Positions 63,252 to 64,000 of a stretch of 64,000 nucleotides of DNA are shown one piece after another (position 1 is the stretch's first letter; the number at the start of each line of letters is the position of its first letter). The DNA lies in NCBI GenBank assembly GCA_017643365.1, contig JAEPNO010000007.1, positions 62,001 through 126,000 on the forward strand, given 5' to 3'. The notes beneath the pieces were generated by a model, which was not told the DNA's origin, did no database searches, and saw nothing but the letters and a program-made list of their open reading frames with translations. A program made the position numbers and the translations under genes. The stretch comes from Balneolaceae bacterium (GTDB taxonomy: Bacteria; Bacteroidota; Rhodothermia; Balneolales; Balneolaceae).

Positions 63252-64000
63252 TTAGTAATTTTGGTATAAATACATCAAAATTTCTTCGTGAATGGCATCA
63301 ATGGGTCGAACTTTCCCAATAAAATTATTGGCTGCCAAACTAACGATCAGACGGGTACCATCAGCAGTTTCAAAGTAACCGCTTAGCGTACGCACGCCGC
63401 CAATGTAGCCGGATTTGCCTCGGAAATTATTGTATAGCGGCGTGCCTTTCATGCGATGAGCGATGGTACCATCTATGCCGGCAACCGACATACTTTTGAA
63501 GTAGGTATCAAACTCGGGGTGATTCTGCATCTTAACCAGCATGTGCGATAACACACTTGTTTTGGTGAAATTTCCGCCGGCCATCCCCGATCCGTCTTTC
63601 ATGTTGATCGAGGTTGTATCCACTTCAATGCTTCCTAAAAATTTTCGCACTTCGCTTAGTCCACCATCGAAAGTTGCAGGAACCCCCTTCTTTTCTGCAG
63701 CCAATGCTTTCAGCAACATTTCCGTATAAAAATTGTCGCTTTCCATGTTGGTCCAAATCACCATATCGGCCACAGGAACTGAAGTGTGAGCCGCGACTTC
63801 CTTCCATTCTTCTTTTGTGTGATCAGAATTCGGTTTAATTACATCAAACTCTGAAGTGGTTTTAAAACCTTGGCGCTTCAGATATAAATCGAAACTGTGA
63901 ATGAAATAAAGGTGTGCATCAGAAACCGCAAATGCTTCTTCTTCGATGTAGCCTTGGGGCAAATCGCTGCCCAAATGATATTCGTTTTTTCCCAGGTATT
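63252..64000 (-). CDS. D-alanyl-D-alanine carboxypeptidase/endopeptidase, PBP4-type (S13), C-terminal part
   Basis: The visible 3' part (about 249 codons) of a peptidase family S13 enzyme; the frame stays open to the right edge, so the start and the SxxK active-site serine are missing from the window. The second motif is SDN in NMESDNFYTEML. DGSGMAGGN corresponds to the conserved DGSGL..N loop and KSGYIGGVRTLSGY to the KTG-type third motif. It cleaves or trims peptidoglycan cross-links in the periplasm. It lies upstream of the NtrC-type regulator on the same strand with about 110 bp between. Confidence 0.88.
   Translation of the reverse strand, partial: YLGKNEYHLGSDLPQGYIEEEAFAVSDAHLYFIHSFDLYLKRQGFKTTSEFDVIKPNSDHTKEEWKEVAAHTSVPVADMVIWTNMESDNFYTEMLLKALAAEKKGVPATFDGGLSEVRKFLGSIEVDTTSINMKDGSGMAGGNFTKTSVLSHMLVKMQNHPEFDTYFKSMSVAGIDGTIAHRMKGTPLYNNFRGKSGYIGGVRTLSGYFETADGTRLIVSLAANNFIGKVRPIDAIHEEILMYLYQNY

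Overview
The window looks like chromosomal DNA of a marine-type bacterium in or near the Bacteroidota/Balneolota. This is inferred from gene content, not from a marker-gene search. Supporting points are the Wzi-type capsule porin, the DUF2911, DUF3047 and DUF5117-like families, the atpZ/atpI-atpBEFHAG order without atpDC, weak Shine-Dalgarno sites, and one good Bacteroidota-style promoter (TTG, 17 nt, TAAATTTG).

Layout. 1-3050: 5' part of alanine dehydrogenase, divergent from a lipoprotein zinc metalloprotease. 3266-11896: an operon of an orphan membrane histidine kinase, a secreted FecR-domain protein and a giant 12-PKD-repeat secreted protein. 11986-14852: TrkA-TrkH potassium uptake. 14853-22596: A+T-rich accessory region with a restriction-modification operon (XRE regulator, two m5C methyltransferases, a PD-(D/E)XK-like nuclease), two tandem covarying palindromes, an alpha/beta hydrolase, an HNH protein and a HigBA toxin-antitoxin pair. 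The last part of it lies between two copies of a 59-bp direct repeat, which is the 5' end of the next gene. 22597-28937: a compact six-gene biosynthetic cluster of unknown product (ATP-grasp, GNAT-like, SDR, metallo-beta-lactamase fold, adenylate-forming enzyme, ketoacyl synthase III). 29058-34394: metabolic genes (UPF0158, aldo-keto reductase, amidohydrolase, serine hydrolase, agmatinase-like, PaiB-like). 34474-36806: small hypotheticals and a serine-hydrolase-fold protein lacking its catalytic residues.

36861-47995: envelope genes (MMPL/RND exporter, DUF3047, four sugar-transfer or membrane genes, Wzi, MlaC, TolC). 48051-55007, all on the minus strand: M23 peptidase, bactofilin, AtpZ, AtpI-like, F1Fo ATP synthase subunits a, c, b, delta, alpha, gamma, then tRNA-Ser(UGA) and a terminator. 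ATP synthase beta and epsilon are not in the window. 55038-64000: glycosyltransferase, guaB, a tandem pair of SHOCT-like membrane proteins, DUF2911 protein, folD, an NtrC-type sigma-54 regulator and the 3' part of a PBP4-type carboxypeptidase.

The best candidates for undescribed biology are the six-gene cluster (22597-28937), the two-methyltransferase restriction system with an operator inside a near-leaderless promoter (15268-19234), the duplicated 59-bp sequence with covarying palindromes (19328-19490), and the kinase/FecR/PKD operon (3266-11896). All assignments come from reading motifs; no database search was run.
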